Source: Novosphingobium resinovorum
GTDB lineage: Bacteria; Pseudomonadota; Alphaproteobacteria; Sphingomonadales; Sphingomonadaceae
Reading direction: 5' to 3'
DNA: 64,000 bases
NCBI RefSeq assembly: GCF_001742225.1
Contig: NZ_CP017075.1
Coordinates: forward strand, 1-64,000
Both the position numbers and the translations under genes were made by a program. Positions 18,251 through 27,052 of the stretch are shown here, piece after piece (position 1 is the first letter of the stretch; every line of letters begins with the position of its first letter). The notes beneath the pieces were generated by a model, which was given only the letters and a program-made list of their open reading frames with translations, did not search any database and was not told the DNA's origin.

Positions 18251-19260
18251 TGACGGGTCATATCGTCGCCTTTGGAGAAGTCCTGCTGCGCTTCGCCACG
18301 CCGGGTGCGCGGCTGACGGTGCAGTGCGATGCGCTGGACATGGTCGTCGGCGGGGCGGAAGCCAACGTTGCGGCGGGGCTCGCCTCGCTGGGCCATGACG
18401 TGAAGATGCTGACGCGCCTGCCGTCCAGTCCCTTGGGCGACAAGGCGCGCGCGGCCCTGAATGCCGCCGGGATCGATACCGCCCACGTCGGGCGCGATAC
18501 CGGCCGCATGGGCCTCTACTTCCTCGAGAGCGGAGCGGGCCTGAGGCCTTCGTCGATCACTTACGATCGCGCGGGTTCCGTGTTCGCAACCTCCAAGGCG
18601 GACCAGTTCGACTTCGCCTCCGCGCTCGAGGGCGCTCGACTGCTCCACCTGTCGGGCATCACGCCGGCGCTCGGCCCCGGAGGTGTCGCTCTTGCGCAAG
18701 CCGCCGTCGCCGCGGCGACGAGCGCCGGCGTGCCTGTCTGTTTCGACGGCAATTACCGCGCGCTGCTGTGGGACGCGTGGGACAGCGACCCGCGCAGCGT
18801 GCTGACTGACCTGATGCAGTCGGCAACGGTCATGATCGGCAACCACCGGGATATCTCGCTGTTGCTGGGCAAGGCGTTCTCCGGCGACGGCTCCGACCGT
18901 CGGCGCGAGGCCGCGCTGGCCGCCTTCGAGGCGTTTCCGAAGCTGCAGATGATCGCCTCGACCGCGCGTCACGTGGTGAACTCCGGCCATCACCGTATCG
19001 CCGCGCGTCTCGATGCGCGGGACGCGGCGCACCAGACGAGCGAGGTCGATGTCACCGGCATCGTCGACCGCATCGGCACCGGAGACGCCTTCGCGGCGGG
19101 CGTGCTGCACAAGTGGCTGCAGGGCGCGGATCTCGTCGCCACCGCGCAGGCGGGGCTCGCCTATACCGTGCTCAAGCATACCGTGCCCGGCGACATGTGC
19201 TTTTTAGGACTTCAAGAGCTTGATGCGTTCTCTGTAAGCGGAGGCGATGTGCGGCGTTGA
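18250..19260 (+). CDS. kdgK: 2-keto-3-deoxygluconate kinase (PfkB family)
   Basis: Cytoplasmic PfkB-family kinase of 336 residues that phosphorylates 2-keto-3-deoxygluconate to KDPG, the last alginate-specific step before the Entner-Doudoroff aldolase. The N-terminal signature GGAEANVAAGLASLG and the C-terminal IGTGDAFAAG with catalytic Asp279 are intact. The LRPSSITYDRAGS and FDGNYRALLW segments match KDG kinases. It overlaps the GntR gene stop. The C-terminus (GGDVRR) is as expected for the family, so the gene is full length even though a broken response regulator begins directly at its end on the other strand. No KDPG aldolase gene follows, so aldolase must come from elsewhere in the genome. 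Confidence 0.9.
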   Translation: MTGHIVAFGEVLLRFATPGARLTVQCDALDMVVGGAEANVAAGLASLGHDVKMLTRLPSSPLGDKARAALNAAGIDTAHVGRDTGRMGLYFLESGAGLRPSSITYDRAGSVFATSKADQFDFASALEGARLLHLSGITPALGPGGVALAQAAVAAATSAGVPVCFDGNYRALLWDAWDSDPRSVLTDLMQSATVMIGNHRDISLLLGKAFSGDGSDRRREAALAAFEAFPKLQMIASTARHVVNSGHHRIAARLDARDAAHQTSEVDVTGIVDRIGTGDAFAAGVLHKWLQGADLVATAQAGLAYTVLKHTVPGDMCFLGLQELDAFSVSGGDVRR

Positions 19261-19261
19261 T

Positions 19262-19568
19262 GGGACCTTTCGGGCATTGCTCTTGAGCAAGTATCCGGCT
19301 GCTCCCATCTTGAGGGCGCGCGTCGCTGACGCGTCGCCAGCGTAGGTCGACAGCACAATGATCCTTGCCGCAGGGTCATCGGCAAGAATGGTGGCAATGG
19401 CCTCGGCACCGCTCGCCTTTGGCATCTGCATGTCCATCAAGACGACGTCAGGTCTGAGCAGGCTGAACTGATGCGCCGCTTCATCGATAGATCGTCCTCG
19501 TTTTCGATGATCGCGCTCAAGCCCTCGCAAACGATCGGGTGATCATCGACCACCAGGACACGGATCAT
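19262..19568 (-). pseudogene. Broken NarL-type response regulator (receiver domain only)
   Basis: A receiver domain begins at an ATG at 19568 with MIRVLVVDDHPIVCEGLSAII, the acidic pair and surroundings of a NarL/FixJ-type receiver. The frame is lost near 19485 and resumes in another frame with DVVLMDMQMP (phospho-acceptor Asp), IIVLSTYAGD and GAAGYLLKS. Homology stops after LLKSNARK; the following codons are antisense to the end of kdgK, and the LuxR-type HTH domain is absent. The gene therefore has one frameshift and a 3' truncation exactly at the border of the alginate locus. It cannot encode a working regulator. Confidence 0.75.
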
Positions 19569-19915
19569 GGATGAGACTCTTATGCCATTGAAGGCAACGC
19601 TGGTAGGTCTTTGCCTCGGCCAAAGGGGTGAGACAACTTTAATTCCTGCTGCCAAGCCGTGTCCGGCGCGCGGGGTAGGTGGAAATCATCCGGCCCTCAG
19701 CAGGCCGGTGAGTCAGTTTGACATCGCCCGGAATGATGGCGGCGAAGCGCCGCTTCTCGGTAGTTCAGTCGCCAGATTGCTTGTCTCGTTAGCGGCCGTT
19801 GCCTCAACCGCCTTCGTTCGTTTAGCGATGCGCAGTGAGGCGCAATCCTCGATATCATCGCGTGCTTTAAATCCTGTGGGACCATCTGAACCAGATTTTC
19901 CCACGGGAGAGTGAT
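19569..19915. other. Non-coding stretch
   Basis: About 350 bp with only short open frames on both strands and no recognisable domain. It may be further decayed sequence upstream of the broken response regulator. Nothing regulatory could be assigned. Confidence 0.4.
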
Positions 19916-20752
19916 TCAGCCCTGCACGAAGGCGAGCAGATCGGGGTTGATGGTCTCGGCGTTCACCGTGAGCATGCCGTGGGAGTAGCCCTCGTAGATC
20001 TTCAGCGTCGCGTTCGGCAGGATCTCGGCCTGCAGTACGCCGGCGTTCTTGTACGGCACGACCTGGTCGTCATCGCCGTGCAGGACGAGGGTGGGGACGG
20101 TGATCGCCTTCAGGTCTTCGGTCTGGTCGGTTTCGGAGAAGGCCTTGATGCCGTCGTAATGGGCCTTGGCGCTGCCCATCATGCCCTGGCGCCACCAGTT
20201 GTCGATGACGGCGCTCTTCACCTCGGCGCCTTCGCGATTGAAGCCATAGAACGGGCCTGCAGCCACATCGCGGAAGAACTGCGCGCGATTGGCGGCAAGA
20301 CCGGCGCGCAACCCGTCGAACACCTCGATCGGCAACCCGCCCGGGTAGGCTTCGGTCTTGAGCATGATCGGCGGCACGGCGCTGACCAGCACGGCCTTGG
20401 CGACGCGGGCCTGCGGGATGCCGTAGCGCGCGACGTAGGCCGCCACTTCACCGCCGCCGGTCGAGTGACCGATGTGGACGGCGTTCCGAAGGTCGAGGTG
20501 TTCCATCACCGCGGCGGCGTCGGCAGCGTAGTGGTCCATGTCGTGACCCTCGCTGACCTGTGCGGAGCGGCCATGGCCACGGCGGTCATGGGCGACGACG
20601 CGGAAGCCCTTGGACAGGAAATACAGCATCTGCGCGTCCCAGTCGTCCGACGAGAGCGGCCAGCCGTGGTGGAAGACGATGGGCTGCGCGTCCTTCGCGC
20701 CCCAGTCCTTGTAGAAGATCTCGACGCCGTCAGTGGTGGTTACGTAGGCCAT
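19916..20752 (-). CDS. Alpha/beta hydrolase (non-heme chloroperoxidase/esterase type)
   Basis: Cytoplasmic alpha/beta-hydrolase of 278 residues, in the family usually annotated as cofactor-free haloperoxidase/arylesterase. The oxyanion segment HHGWPLSSDDWD, the strand-turn HDRRGHGRS, the nucleophile elbow GHSTGGG with Ser97, the acid Asp in HGDDDQVVPYKNA and the His in YSHGMLTVNAE are all present, so the triad is complete. The frame is open 39 codons further upstream, but the ATG at 20752 is preceded by GAAGGA at suitable spacing and gives the normal MAYVTTTDGVEIFYKDWG start. It is a single gene downstream of, and co-directional with, the LysR gene across a 283-bp gap. The natural substrate is unknown. 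Confidence 0.88.
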   Translation of the reverse strand: MAYVTTTDGVEIFYKDWGAKDAQPIVFHHGWPLSSDDWDAQMLYFLSKGFRVVAHDRRGHGRSAQVSEGHDMDHYAADAAAVMEHLDLRNAVHIGHSTGGGEVAAYVARYGIPQARVAKAVLVSAVPPIMLKTEAYPGGLPIEVFDGLRAGLAANRAQFFRDVAAGPFYGFNREGAEVKSAVIDNWWRQGMMGSAKAHYDGIKAFSETDQTEDLKAITVPTLVLHGDDDQVVPYKNAGVLQAEILPNATLKIYEGYSHGMLTVNAETINPDLLAFVQG

Positions 20753-21035
20753 GATGGAAATCCTTCGAAAAGTTTGATCGGGTGAGGCGCGGCTGTCCGG
20801 TTCATCGACATCCGTTGACATAATTTCTGAAGCCGAACCGACGTTCTGGAAAGTGCTATAAATCTGCATCCATCTTTCGATGAATTCGAAATGTAGCGCT
20901 TCGAGTGCCCAGTGGTCCCTGGCCCCGGATTGCCGTCCCGCTCAATTCACCAGACCTGCGTACGATCGGAAATCATCCCTGCGTATGTCTCGCGTAACAT
21001 CTGAGTAGGAAGCCCCTCTTTACGGCGGCGCCCGC

Positions 21036-21938
21036 TCAGCGCGGCGTATCTAGCGCGCGGAATGTCGAGGCGAGATGATCGATGAAAGCGCGGACTGCCG
21101 GGGGAAGGCCCCGCCGCGTGGTGAAGACCAGATGGACGATGCCGATTTGCCCGCCCCACTCAGGCAGGATGCGAACCAGTCGACCGGCGGCGAGATCGTC
21201 TCGGCAGGAATGATCGGGCAGCAGAGCAACGCCGAGGTTTGCCATGGCTGCTTCGCGCAGGGCGGCAAAGTCCTCGCAGGTCATCCGTGGTTCGTGGCGA
21301 TGATCGATGCCGGTGTTGTCGGGGCCGGCAAGGTGCCATGTGATCTCGCCGATCTCGTCGCTCGAGCCTAACGTCGGCAGCAGCTTCAATCCGTCCATCG
21401 TGGCATCCTGCATGCTTGCGGCAAGTGCGGGGCCTGTCACCAGAATGCGCCGTGACTGCCCCAGAGTGCGCATCGTCAGCGAGGCGTCGCTGTCGAGCGT
21501 CACGCGGACCCGCAGGGCGACGTCGACACGCTCGGCGATGAGATCGACCGGCCGATCCGTCGCGACGAGCTGCAGCGCGACCTTGGGATAGCGCGCCAGA
21601 AACGCGGGCAGGTGGGGCGATAGCACTTCTACCATCCCGCGCGGGCAACTGAAACGGATACGGCCCTGCGGTTCGGCCTGTGCCTGCGCGACGAGCGCTT
21701 CGGCCTGCTCGGCCTCTTCCAGCATGGCACGGCAGCGCGCGTAGAACGCCTGCCCGACTTCGGTGACGCGAAAGCGCCGCGAGGAACGCTCGATCAGGCG
21801 GGTGCCCAGGCGTTCCTCAAGGGCAGCGATACGGCGGCTGAGCTTCGATTTCGGGGTGCGCAGCGCGCGTCCGGCGGGCGCGAATCCGCCGTGCTTCACC
21901 ACTTCGGCGAAATAGGCATAGTCGTTGAAGTCAGCCAT
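21036..21938 (-). CDS. LysR-family transcriptional regulator
   Basis: LysR-type regulator of 300 residues. The N-terminal winged HTH covers residues 1-60 (DYAYFAEVVKHGGFAPAGRAL, SKLSRRIAALEERLGTRLIERSSR). The periplasmic-binding-protein-like effector domain starts near residue 88 (GRIRFSCPRGMVEVL). It is transcribed divergently from the SDR at 22074, the classical LysR/target arrangement. The start codon is three bases from the edge of a perfect 42-bp palindrome that fills the 5' leader, and no clear Shine-Dalgarno is visible. It probably controls the divergent SDR and itself. The inducer cannot be inferred; similar LysR/SDR pairs are often linked to quinone or aldehyde detoxification. Confidence 0.9.
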   Translation of the reverse strand: MADFNDYAYFAEVVKHGGFAPAGRALRTPKSKLSRRIAALEERLGTRLIERSSRRFRVTEVGQAFYARCRAMLEEAEQAEALVAQAQAEPQGRIRFSCPRGMVEVLSPHLPAFLARYPKVALQLVATDRPVDLIAERVDVALRVRVTLDSDASLTMRTLGQSRRILVTGPALAASMQDATMDGLKLLPTLGSSDEIGEITWHLAGPDNTGIDHRHEPRMTCEDFAALREAAMANLGVALLPDHSCRDDLAAGRLVRILPEWGGQIGIVHLVFTTRRGLPPAVRAFIDHLASTFRALDTPR

Positions 21939-21940
21939 CG

Positions 21941-21982
21941 ATCGCTACTCATCGTTCCATTAATGGAACGATGAGTAGCGAT
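21941..21982. promoter_or_regulatory. Perfect 42-bp palindrome in the LysR-SDR divergent promoter
   Basis: The bases 21941-21961 are the exact reverse complement of 21962-21982. The core is GTTCCATTAATGGAAC, extended on both sides by CTCATC/GATGAG and further. It contains a LysR-type T-N11-A arrangement. The palindrome begins two bases outside the LysR start codon and ends about 90 bp before the SDR start. It is probably the operator, and in RNA form a hairpin next to the LysR start. Confidence 0.75.
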
Positions 21983-22073
21983 TTTGCCATCTACAGCCAA
22001 GATCGTTCCGGATGCATTTGTCTCTCCAGCGGCAGGCAACGGTGCCGGTCGGAAACGAGAATGGAGATATGAC

Positions 22074-22826
22074 ATGGCTTACAGGTTCGAAAACAAGGTC
22101 GTCGTCGTCACCGGTGGAACGACCGGGATCGGCCTCGCGACGGCCAAGGCCTTTGCCGACGAAGGCGCATCGGTGTTCATCACCGGGCGCCGCCAGGAGG
22201 CGCTCGATGCAGCGGTCAAGGCGATTGGCGGCAAGGTCACCGGCGTGCGGGCGGACATGAGCAAGCTGGCCGATCTCGATCGCCTCTACGATGCCGTTCA
22301 GCAGCAGCATTCGGCTATCGACGTGGTCTTCGCCAATGCCGGCGGCGGTGAGTTCGCTCCGCTTGGCGCGATCACCGAGGACCATTACGAAAAGACCTTC
22401 GACACCAATGTGAAGGGCGTGCTGTTCACCGTGCAGAAGGCGCTGCCGCTGCTGCGTGACGGGGCCTCGGTGGTGCTGACCGCATCGACCGTGAGCATCT
22501 CCGGCACGCCTGCGCTCAGCGTCTACAGCGCCAGCAAGGCGGCGGTGCGCAGCTTTGCCCGCAACTGGATTCTCGACCTTAAGGACCGCGGCATTCGCGT
22601 CAATGCGGTCAGCCCCGGTGTTACCGACACGCCCGGCGTCGATGACCTGTTCGGCGGTGGTACGGATGCCGAGAACACCAAGGCCTATCTTGCCGGACTG
22701 ATCCCTGCCGGGCGCATCGGCCAGCCTTCGGAGATCGCAAGGGCCGTGCTGTTCCTCAGTTCGCAAGAGGCCAGCTTCGTCAACGGCGTCGAACTCTTCG
22801 TCGATGGCGGGCAGGTCCAGATCTGA
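22074..22826 (+). CDS. SDR family oxidoreductase (LysR-linked)
   Basis: Classical SDR of 250 residues. The cofactor motif TGGTTGIG is at 13-20, NAGGG after strand 4, the catalytic Ser in TASTVSISG and the Tyr/Lys in YSASKAA. The C-terminus FVNGVELFVDGG is standard. Arg pairs after strand 2 (TGRRQEALD) suggest NADP(H) preference. The start is at 22074: GGAG lies seven bases upstream, whereas an upstream in-frame extension would run into the palindrome. It is divergent from the LysR gene, which is its likely regulator. The substrate is not evident. Confidence 0.9.
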   Translation: MAYRFENKVVVVTGGTTGIGLATAKAFADEGASVFITGRRQEALDAAVKAIGGKVTGVRADMSKLADLDRLYDAVQQQHSAIDVVFANAGGGEFAPLGAITEDHYEKTFDTNVKGVLFTVQKALPLLRDGASVVLTASTVSISGTPALSVYSASKAAVRSFARNWILDLKDRGIRVNAVSPGVTDTPGVDDLFGGGTDAENTKAYLAGLIPAGRIGQPSEIARAVLFLSSQEASFVNGVELFVDGGQVQI

Positions 22827-23055
22827 CAGAGCCGCTTGCCGGGCCCTCCGCTTCCCAGGTGCCTGCCCGCCGGTTTCGGTGGCGGGCACCGGCCTCGGGC
22901 TGGCCGGCCGGCGCCTCGATCATACCTGCGGATGAGGAAGCCACCCGCACGAACGAGGTTCCGCGACCGAATGGCTGGCAGCCTGGCTCCTGCATCGCGG
23001 AATATACCCATCGCCAGGCAATATCATCGCGCCATAAGGCGGGGAGCAACACGAC

Positions 23056-24072
23056 ATGATCTGGAACATTGCATTGAGAATGGCTGCCATGGTTCTTGCG
23101 GGCAGTCCCGTCATGATCGCAGAGGCGGCCTTGGCGGCACCATCCGGCACGACAGTTCATGCAGCGACATCGGATGAGGCTCTGCTCGCCCGGCTGCCGG
23201 GTTTCCGTCAGGGCTTTGCCGAGGTAGATGGAGTACGCCTCCATTACGTCGAAGGCGGCGCTGCCAACAGCGGCAAGCCGGCATTGGTACTATTGCCGGG
23301 CTGGCCCCAGACTTGGTGGTCCTACCACAAGATCATGCCGCAACTGGCGCGAGACAGGCGGGTGATTGCCGTCGATCTTCGTGGCATGGGGGCATCGAGC
23401 AAGCCGGCCGGCGGCTACGACAAGAAGACCATGGCCGCCGACATCGCAGGTCTGGTGCATCAGCTTGGGCTAGGAAAGGTCGATATCGTAGGCCACGATA
23501 TCGGCTCCATGGTCGCCTACAGCTTTGCCGCGAACCATTCCGACCTTACCGACAAGTTGGTTCTGCTCGATGTCGCGCCGCCCGATGCCGGGCTTGCGAC
23601 CTGGCCGATGCTGCCCGCCCTTGGTACGTTCGGTGACAAGGTGGGTGATGGCTCTCACGCCTACGTCTGGTGGTTTGCCTATCACCAGGTGCCCGAACTG
23701 CACGAGAAGATGGCGGGCGAGGGCCGGATTCGGATGGAACAGGACTGGTTCTTCCATTACCTGACCAAGGACGAAGCGGCGATCGATGCCCTCGATCGCG
23801 ATGTCTATGCTGCAGCCTATACGCCGCGCGACGCGATCCGTGCCGGCGACGGCTGGTATCAGGCCTTTCCTCAGGACATCGTCGATGACGATGGATATGC
23901 CCCGCTTGCCATGCCGGTGCTTGCGCTTGGTGGCCCGGGCTTTGCCTGGCTGCAGGGTGTCCTTGCGAGCAAGGCGCCGAGCGCCAAAGTGCTCAAGGTC
24001 GATAGCGGGCACTTCATTCCGGATGAAGTGCCGGACATCCTGGTCGAGCAGATAAAGGCGTTCACACAGTGA
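23056..24072 (+). CDS. Exported alpha/beta hydrolase with Asp nucleophile (epoxide hydrolase/dehalogenase-like)
   Basis: An alpha/beta-hydrolase of 338 residues with a hydrophobic N-terminus that looks like a signal peptide ending near AEAALAA-PS, so it is probably periplasmic. The oxyanion motif LPGWPQTWWSY is of the epoxide-hydrolase type (HGWP-like). The nucleophile elbow is GHDIGS with Asp148 in place of Ser, as in epoxide hydrolases and haloalkane dehalogenases. The catalytic His is His319 in SGHFIPDE. A cap region with WWFAYHQVPELHEKM and WFFHYL contains the aromatic residues expected of this group. It lies 229 bp after the SDR, probably with its own promoter. Whether it opens epoxides or removes halides cannot be decided from sequence. 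Confidence 0.85.
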   Translation: MIWNIALRMAAMVLAGSPVMIAEAALAAPSGTTVHAATSDEALLARLPGFRQGFAEVDGVRLHYVEGGAANSGKPALVLLPGWPQTWWSYHKIMPQLARDRRVIAVDLRGMGASSKPAGGYDKKTMAADIAGLVHQLGLGKVDIVGHDIGSMVAYSFAANHSDLTDKLVLLDVAPPDAGLATWPMLPALGTFGDKVGDGSHAYVWWFAYHQVPELHEKMAGEGRIRMEQDWFFHYLTKDEAAIDALDRDVYAAAYTPRDAIRAGDGWYQAFPQDIVDDDGYAPLAMPVLALGGPGFAWLQGVLASKAPSAKVLKVDSGHFIPDEVPDILVEQIKAFTQ

Positions 24073-24143
24073 CGGTGACATGGGGCAGGGGCATATCGCC
24101 GCCAGCCTCCACCCATGATCCATGACCTGCCGACGATAGAAGG

Positions 24144-24420
24144 GTGTTTCAGTTTCGGGTGGCCGAGGTGGCCGCTTTCGCCCATCCGGTCACGCATTGC
24201 ATCGCGCTGATCTGTTCGATGTCGATCGACCTTTGGATGGGCGAATTCACTCGTGCTCGCGAGACCTTGCCGATCCTGCGCGATTGCGTACGGGCCAATA
24301 CCCTGGCTCCGTATATCGCGGTCGCGCAGGGCTTCGAGGGTGAACGCGCGCTTGAGTTCGGGCGCCATGCGGAGGCGGTCGAAGCGTTGCCTAGCCGCTG
24401 CCACTGCGATGCGCAGATCC
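24144..24420 (+). pseudogene. Fragment of an ATPase-type winged-helix/LuxR regulator (TPR end)
   Basis: A short frame reads FAHPVTHCIALICSMSIDLW, then MGEFTRARETLPILRDCV and LAPYIAVAQGFEGERAL, followed by GRHAEAVEAL. This resembles the C-terminal helical repeats of large AAA-type transcriptional regulators, in which HPVSLCIAL and LGPYHAVGLGLKGEL occur. Neither the N-terminal HTH/ATPase part nor the normal C-terminal continuation is present; after EAL the frame becomes unlike the family. The identification is from memory of the family pattern and is only moderately sure. The remaining sequence between 24073 and 24562 shows no other gene. Confidence 0.4.
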
Positions 24421-24562
24421 TCCGCGTCGCCCAGCCGCACCGTGCCTATCCTGGCTTCGCATGTCTGCCTGGAATGACCGGTTCCGGCAAAAAGTCGCCC
24501 TTCAGATTGGTGCGACGTAGCGTGGTCTACCCATGCTGCAGGGCGATCCGAAGTGCGGCGCT

Positions 24563-27052
24563 TCAATCGCCGCAGGCGTTCATCGGCATGCTGACGTAAT
24601 CCAGCTTCACATCGGATATGGAGATGGTCAGGGGGCCACTCGTGCTCAGTACGAAAGGCGCGGTGATCGCCGACATGTCCGCGCCGCGACCGGCGAAACA
24701 CTGCAGCGGCACGGCCATGCGGGCCCATTCGCCCGGCGCCGAGCGTCCAAGGGTCTGACCGATCGGCACGGAGTATGTCTTGCCGCCGCTTTCGATGCCC
24801 ATTTCCACCGGCACGGCGGCTTTGGCATCGACGCGGTATTCGAAGACGAGGCTGATCTCGCCATTGCTTTCGCGCGAAAGGTCGATGGTGCGGGGTGCTG
24901 CCATGGCGACCCGACCGTTGGCCTTGCCGTCCCACGCGAAGCGAAGCGCGTCTTCCTGTGCGCGGCGGTCTACACCGGCCTGAGCAACCATCTGCCGGTC
25001 GATGGACCATCCTGCGGGAACGCGGCCCTTGCCGTAGAAGACACCGGGCGTCGCCTCGGCCATCCCGGCGGGACGGGCTTCGTCCAGTGGCGGGACCTTG
25101 CCAGGCGCCGCGTAGGACAGGCCGTAACCGAAGGCGAACAGCGGGTCATAGCCTGCGTCACCTCGGTTGAGCACGTATTGGTCGGGCCGCTTGGGCCAGG
25201 AGAAGCTGAGCTTGCCCCGGAAGTCGTGCGCGGGTTTGCCGTCCGCGTCCGCGAACAGCACGTCGGCGACGCCGCCACCCTCGCTGCCGGGCAGGAAAGC
25301 CGCCACGAACGCGTCGGAGGCATTCATTTCGGCGTTCACCCATAGCGGACGGCCGGAGAGGAACACGGCAACGACCGGAATGCCCGCTGCCTTGAGGCGG
25401 CGCAGCATTTCCAGATCGGACTTGTCGCCGGGGCTATATTCCAGGTTGGGAACGTCGCCCTTGAATTCGGCATAAGGCTGCTCGCCGAAGACGACGATGG
25501 CGGCGTCCGGCCTGGCGGTGAACTTGCCGTCCGGCGCGTATGTGGCGGTGCCGCCGCCGGCCTTCACGGTCTGCTCGATGCCCTTCCAGATCGAGGTGGC
25601 GTTCGGGAAGGCGGAGTTGGGCAGGCCCGCGCCCTGCCAGGTGATCGACCAGCCGCCCGCCTGCTGACTGATGCTGTCCGCGGCCGTGCCTGCCACCAGT
25701 ATGTTGGCCGTGGGCTTCAGCGGCAGCACGCCGTCGTTCTTGAGCAGAACCATGGATTCGCGCACCGCCTCGCGCGCGATCGCACGGTGCTGCGCAGAAG
25801 CGATGACGTCGAACTTGGCCGCGAAGGCGCGCGACGATGGCCGTCCGCGATCGAAGGTTCCGGCGCGCAGCTTCACGCGCAGGATGCGCCGCACCGCATC
25901 GTCGAGCCGCGCTGCGGGAATGGTGCCCGCCTTCGCTTCGGCAAGAGTGTTGTCGTAGAGCTGCTTCCAGCCGGGGCCGGAATACATGAACATGTCGAGC
26001 CCGGCGTTGATGGCCTGCGGGCAATCCTCGTTGCTGCAGCTCTTGACCTGCCCGTGGCTGTTCCAGTCGCCGACGACGAAGCCGTCGAAGCCCATGCGCT
26101 CCTTCAGGACCCCAGTGAGCAGGCTTTTGTTGCCGCTCATCTTCTCGCCGTTCCAGCTGGAGAAACTGGCCATGACCGATTGCGTGCCCGCCTCGATCGC
26201 GGCCGGGTAGCCGCCCAGATGGACGTCGCGCAGCACCGTTTCGGGCACCCTCGTATCGCCCTGATCGCGCCCGCCGGTGCCGCCGTCGCCAAGGAAGTGC
26301 TTGGTGGTGGCGATGAGGTGGTTCGGCGCGAGGAAGTCCTTCGTGCCGACCTTGCCCTGCACGCCCTCGATCATGGCACCGGCATAGTCGGCGGCGATCT
26401 GGGGTTCCTCGGAATAGCTTTCGTAGGTGCGGCCCCAGCGGTCGTCCTGCACCACCGCGAGGGTCGGCGCGAAAGTCCAGTCGAGCCCGGCGGCGGCGGT
26501 TTCCAGTGCGGTCACTTCGCCGATCTGGCGGATCAGGTCGCGGTTCCGCGCGGCGCCAAGGCCGATGTTGTGGGGAAACAGCGTGGCGCCGACGATGTTG
26601 TTGTTGCCGTGGACCGAATCCGTGCCCCAGATGATCGGGATCTTCGGGCGGCCGTCGCTGCGGGTCATCGACGCATCGTAGAATTCGTCCGCCAGCTGCA
26701 GCCACTTGGCCGGGGAGGCGTATTCGTTGTCATAAGGACCGCTGTTGCCGCCGTTGAGGATCGAGCCCAGCTTGTAGGTCACGACATCGGCCGGCTTGAT
26801 CGAGCCGATATCGACCTGGATGATCTGGCCGACCTTGTCCTCGATCGACATCGCGGCCAGCAGGGCGTCGATCTTCTTTTCGACCTTCGGATCGCGGCTG
26901 GGGCGGGCGCGGACTTTCGGCCATATCGCGGGATTGGCGATCGAAGCTGCGGGCTGGTCGGCTGATGAGGCTTGGGCAAAGGCGGTGCCCGGGATCCCCG
27001 TCAGAGTCAGGGCGAGGATCAGGAGGGAGGCGCTCGATCGGTTGGTCTTCAT
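24563..27052 (-). CDS. GH3 exo-beta-glucanase/beta-glucosidase
   Basis: Periplasmic glycoside hydrolase family 3 enzyme of 829 residues resembling bacterial ExoP-type exo-1,3/1,4-beta-glucanases. The signal peptide is MKTNRSSASLLILAL...AFAQ-A. The barrel domain contains IPIIWGTDSVHGNNN, KHFLGDGGTGGRDQGD and the nucleophile Asp329 in FVVGDWNSHG. The alpha/beta sandwich begins near MVLLKNDGVLPL. A C-terminal extension of about 150 residues after FAFGYGLSY (VFEYRVDAKAAVPVEMGIESG and on) looks like a beta-sandwich accessory domain. Its start overlaps the antiporter stop by ATGA, making it the last of five minus-strand genes. It probably releases glucose from beta-glucan oligosaccharides imported by the locus receptor. 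Confidence 0.92.
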   Translation of the reverse strand: MKTNRSSASLLILALTLTGIPGTAFAQASSADQPAASIANPAIWPKVRARPSRDPKVEKKIDALLAAMSIEDKVGQIIQVDIGSIKPADVVTYKLGSILNGGNSGPYDNEYASPAKWLQLADEFYDASMTRSDGRPKIPIIWGTDSVHGNNNIVGATLFPHNIGLGAARNRDLIRQIGEVTALETAAAGLDWTFAPTLAVVQDDRWGRTYESYSEEPQIAADYAGAMIEGVQGKVGTKDFLAPNHLIATTKHFLGDGGTGGRDQGDTRVPETVLRDVHLGGYPAAIEAGTQSVMASFSSWNGEKMSGNKSLLTGVLKERMGFDGFVVGDWNSHGQVKSCSNEDCPQAINAGLDMFMYSGPGWKQLYDNTLAEAKAGTIPAARLDDAVRRILRVKLRAGTFDRGRPSSRAFAAKFDVIASAQHRAIAREAVRESMVLLKNDGVLPLKPTANILVAGTAADSISQQAGGWSITWQGAGLPNSAFPNATSIWKGIEQTVKAGGGTATYAPDGKFTARPDAAIVVFGEQPYAEFKGDVPNLEYSPGDKSDLEMLRRLKAAGIPVVAVFLSGRPLWVNAEMNASDAFVAAFLPGSEGGGVADVLFADADGKPAHDFRGKLSFSWPKRPDQYVLNRGDAGYDPLFAFGYGLSYAAPGKVPPLDEARPAGMAEATPGVFYGKGRVPAGWSIDRQMVAQAGVDRRAQEDALRFAWDGKANGRVAMAAPRTIDLSRESNGEISLVFEYRVDAKAAVPVEMGIESGGKTYSVPIGQTLGRSAPGEWARMAVPLQCFAGRGADMSAITAPFVLSTSGPLTISISDVKLDYVSMPMNACGD

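Noticed and set aside
19569-19915. Short minus-strand frames that might be a sensor kinase next to the broken response regulator
   Set aside because: No histidine-kinase motif (H-box, N-box or G-box) is visible in any frame.
24073-24143. Possible terminator after the alpha/beta hydrolase at 24072
   Set aside because: No stable stem followed by a T-tract could be found.
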